Positions 62,236 to 64,000 of a stretch of 64,000 nt of DNA are shown piece by piece. The stretch is from NCBI GenBank assembly GCA_964499365.1, contig CAZCKU010000006.1, forward strand, positions 143,572 to 207,571, read 5' to 3'. The first letter of the stretch is position 1, and each line of letters opens with the position of its first letter. The DNA comes from PALSA-1316 sp964499365. GTDB taxonomy: Bacteria > Nitrospirota > Thermodesulfovibrionia > Thermodesulfovibrionales > UBA6898. Made by a program: the position numbers and the translations under genes. Below the pieces are notes generated by a model that searched no databases, was not told where the DNA came from, and saw nothing but the letters and a program-made list of their open reading frames with translations.

Positions 62236-62932
62236 GCAGGTAATAGAGTCTTTTTTCCTCATCAAAACGCTCGATCGCGTATCTGAGCATGGTCCGAGGC
62301 ATGCTTTGATAGTATTTCCGGAGGAAGTCTTCTTCCGCAGACTGATCCCGTTTCCCGATCTCTCTGAGCATCCAGCCGACGGCCTTATGGATGAGATCGT
62401 GCCGGTCATGCAGGAGTATGCCGGCGATCTTCAGTGCATCGTCAAAACGGTTTTTTCTGATGAAATGAAAAGTGGACAGCATGGCGATCCGCCTCTCCCA
62501 GAGGCTCTCTGACTTTGCAAGCCGGTAGAGAATGGACTTGTCCCTGTCCATAAGGTGGTCTCCAAGTATCTTGTCTGCTGAAAGATCGATCAGGTCCCAG
62601 TTGTTGATAAAGGGAAGATGACCGAGATAAAAGTCAACGCAGGCAATTTTGCCGGGGGTATCTGCCTTCCTGTATTTTGCGGTCAAGATTATGAGCGCGA
62701 CAAGCCGGTGCTCATGGAACCTCTCTGCAATGAGTTCGTGCAGCTCTTCAAGCGTGGCGTCCTGATACCTGTCGGCAATCTTCCGCTGCTCGGGTACGGT
62801 GATGCCGAGGAAGACATCCCCCTCTCCGTATTCCCCCCTGCCTGTCTTGAAAAAACGTGAGAGTATCTTCGCCTTCTCAGGATTCCCGAGCTTCGTGAGA
62901 TCTGCCCTGATCCTGCCCAGCACCCCGGCCAT
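62219..62932 (-). CDS. DNA alkylation repair protein (AlkD-like HEAT-repeat family)
   Basis: A 237-residue all-helical protein of the AlkC/AlkD-type DNA alkylation repair family, made of HEAT-like repeats. Conserved blocks are FLGITVPEQRKIADRYQDA (about 43-61), NNWDLIDLSADKILGDHLM (about 111-129), ESLWERRIAMLSTFHFIRK and LIHKAVGWMLREIGKRD. Family members excise positively charged alkylated bases without flipping them. Its last codons lie inside the gyrB terminator. Confidence 0.92.
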   Translation of the reverse strand: MAGVLGRIRADLTKLGNPEKAKILSRFFKTGRGEYGEGDVFLGITVPEQRKIADRYQDATLEELHELIAERFHEHRLVALIILTAKYRKADTPGKIACVDFYLGHLPFINNWDLIDLSADKILGDHLMDRDKSILYRLAKSESLWERRIAMLSTFHFIRKNRFDDALKIAGILLHDRHDLIHKAVGWMLREIGKRDQSAEEDFLRKYYQSMPRTMLRYAIERFDEEKRLYYLQKKGA

Positions 62933-63532
62933 CTACATCATGACCAGGATGTTCAGCATTGCGAGAGACCAGAGCACATCGATCGCGAGCTGTGTCTCTG
63001 CAGTCTTGTCAAAGAGGAGGTCTGCGCCGGGTGGAAACTCCTCGTCCCCCCTCCACAGTATGAGGATAACCGGTATCCTGGGGAGGGGAAAAAACTGTAT
63101 GGCTGCATCACCGTGGCAGGCCTTTTCACCACCGAGAGAAATCCCCCTGCTGAGAAAGCCTTCGAGGTCGTTATTGTATTTTTCAGCGAGCTTATCAAGG
63201 GGAAGGATATGCGTTCCCCTGAAAAAAAGGTGGCCCCCCCTGAGGTTCATGGGATTGATGAGTTTTCCCGAAGGGGCGATATCTTTTGCTGATACAAGGT
63301 ACCAGAGTATAGAGAGTCTGGAGAAATAGCCGAGTCTTGTCAGGAGAAGCTCCCCGGTCTTGTCGCTGCCCGAGATTCTTTTTTCAGCCGGTGATATGGT
63401 GAGTTCGGTATTGAAGGACTTCAGAAGATAGGAGTCCGAAGAGGCGTCATACCGGACCGCTGCGTTTTTGCAGATATCTGCAGGGACTGCGGTCCTGAGT
63501 ATTTCCCAGCACTTGTCTTCTCCTGATTCCAT
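62933..63532 (-). CDS. DUF3786 domain protein
   Basis: A 199-residue protein matching DUF3786. Blocks I associate with the family are WYLVSAKDIAPSGKLINPMN (about 78-97), LRGGHLFFRGTHILPLDKL, and FPLPRIPVILILWRGDEEFP near the C-terminus, followed by DLLFDKTAETQLAIDVLWSL. Such proteins occur widely in anaerobes, sometimes beside corrinoid or iron-sulfur enzymes; the function is unknown. Two ATGs two codons apart are possible (63538 and 63532). A TATAAT lies just upstream of both and no ribosome binding site is seen. The gene abuts the AlkD-like gene (0 bases apart). Confidence 0.75.
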   Translation of the reverse strand: MESGEDKCWEILRTAVPADICKNAAVRYDASSDSYLLKSFNTELTISPAEKRISGSDKTGELLLTRLGYFSRLSILWYLVSAKDIAPSGKLINPMNLRGGHLFFRGTHILPLDKLAEKYNNDLEGFLSRGISLGGEKACHGDAAIQFFPLPRIPVILILWRGDEEFPPGADLLFDKTAETQLAIDVLWSLAMLNILVMM

Positions 63533-63581
63533 GCACACATTATAAAAGATTCTGATAAAATAGAGGTAGTCACGCCAAAGT

Positions 63582-63657
63582 GGGCGGTTAGCTCAGCTGG
63601 GAGAGCGCCACGTTCGCAACGTGGAGGCCGGGGGTTCGATCCCCCTACCGTCCACCA
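63582..63657 (+). tRNA. tRNA-Ala (CGC anticodon)
   Basis: A complete 76-base cloverleaf with encoded CCA. The acceptor GGGCGGT pairs with ACCGTCC, including the G3-U70 alanine identity pair. The anticodon stem CCACG/CGTGG frames TTCGCAA, anticodon CGC. T-loop GGTTCGATCC. Confidence 0.95.
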
Positions 63658-63720
63658 GTTCTTTCTTTGTAGTTCAGCGAAGGCAGCCTGAAAAACAAAC
63701 AGGCATCAACGGTAGTCTGG

Positions 63721-63830
63721 AAAAGAGAGACAACAGCATGTTCGCTCATTCTCGGCCCGATGAAGCCGGACCTCCGAGGTACCGGCGCAACACGCCGCTA
63801 AAGCCGCTCACCTGCCGTTGTCTCTCTTTT
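63721..63830. other. 110-bp structured element with 14-bp perfect terminal inverted repeats
   Basis: AAAAGAGAGACAAC at 63721-63734 is perfectly complementary to GTTGTCTCTCTTTT at 63817-63830. Inside are a CCGGACCT/AGGUaCCGG stem (about 63766-63785), a CTCGG/CCGAG pairing and a hairpin CGGCGCAACACGCCG (63783-63797). The outer stem is followed by T-runs on both strands. It may be a small RNA gene, a bidirectional terminator or a MITE-like insertion. No target duplication is seen and no known RNA family is recognised. No protein is encoded. Confidence 0.55.
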
Positions 63831-63879
63831 CAGAATAAATTAAATGGTGATTATGAAAAGGCTTCGGATAGAACAAATA

Positions 63880-63904
63880 AAAAGGGGCCGGTTCGGCCCC
63901 TTTT
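63880..63904. terminator. Bidirectional intrinsic terminator
   Basis: AAAAGGGGCCG, loop GTT, CGGCCCCTTTT. On the minus strand the hairpin is followed by TTTTTATTTG, a fitting U-tract 25 bases after the stop of the gene entering from the right. Confidence 0.85.
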
Positions 63905-63929
63905 CTGTATGACCTGTTGTCAGCGGAGC

Positions 63930-64000
63930 TTAATGATGAGCCTTCACCTCTGCAGTATCGCCGGCCTTGCCAGTGGAGCCCACAACATCCACGATATAGG
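63930..64000 (-). CDS. C-terminal end of a protein truncated by the window edge
   Basis: The minus strand reads YIVDVVGSTGKAGDTAEVKA then HH and a TAA stop at 63930-63932; the gene continues beyond 64000. Only about 23 residues are visible, too few to name a family. The downstream terminator supports this reading frame as real. Confidence 0.6.
   Translation of the reverse strand, partial: YIVDVVGSTGKAGDTAEVKAHH

Noticed and set aside
63721..63830. selC (tRNA-Sec), SRP RNA or 6S RNA in the structured element
   Set aside because: No T-loop or UCA anticodon, no SRP GGAA/GCAG loop motif, and at 110 bases it is too short for 6S RNA.

Overview
The window looks like a chromosomal segment of a Gram-negative, anaerobic or microaerobic bacterium. 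The gene set includes Kdo lipopolysaccharide synthesis, type IV pili, an NAD-type selenocysteine formate dehydrogenase, a membrane-anchored undecaheme cytochrome, GTP-dependent PEP carboxykinase and an HspR-type heat-shock operon. This combination is most reminiscent of Nitrospirota (Thermodesulfovibrionia-like) or deep deltaproteobacterial lineages. That is an inference from gene content; no rRNA is present to settle it.

Region 1 (about 1-12 kb) is an accessory island, visibly more AT-rich than the rest over its first 9 kb. It holds a HigB/HigA toxin-antitoxin pair with a SecB-like chaperone (TAC type). Next comes a tightly overlapping operon with a MutL/MORC-like GHKL ATPase, an unknown protein, a DUF6339 protein and a small protein. 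Convergent to it lies a type II restriction-modification cassette (MvaI/BcnI-like nuclease, Vsr nickase, C5-cytosine methyltransferase). An ORF6N gene follows inside a direct duplication of a repeat-rich unit, then a UPF0175/DUF3368 module whose toxin is interrupted by a stop codon. The GHKL-DUF6339 operon is the best candidate here for a poorly described defence system.

Region 2 (12-22 kb) returns to core genome: glutaredoxin, tRNA-Ala, a lipoprotein, YraN and a Toprim protein. A pilus operon follows, pilB-pilT-pilC-pilS-pilR plus a MshEN-GAF protein, with no pilin gene in view.

Region 3 (22-33 kb) holds fdhD, tRNA-Pro and a nuoE-nuoF-fdhA operon. fdhA is read through a UGA codon followed by a textbook bacterial SECIS hairpin. 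CBS, YbaK and QueF proteins follow, then rho, a small membrane protein and a multiheme cytochrome.

Region 4 (33-43 kb, minus strand) contains hsp20 with a candidate leader peptide, a dnaJ-hspR-clpB operon, DoxX, a site-2 protease, a tandem kinase/pseudokinase-like protein and pckG.

Region 5 (43-57 kb, plus strand) is a long chain of overlapping genes: kdsB-pyrG-kdsA-hypothetical-kdsD-kdsC-pgsA-plsY-TPR-DUF4388-queC. It continues with a small protein, selA and selB, so the selenocysteine machinery sits about 30 kb from the selenoprotein gene it would serve.

Region 6 (57-64 kb) is the dnaA-dnaN-gyrB cluster, with a DnaA-box-like inverted repeat in the dnaA leader and no recF. It is followed by an AlkD-like protein, a DUF3786 protein, a second tRNA-Ala and a 110-bp structured element with perfect 14-bp terminal inverted repeats.
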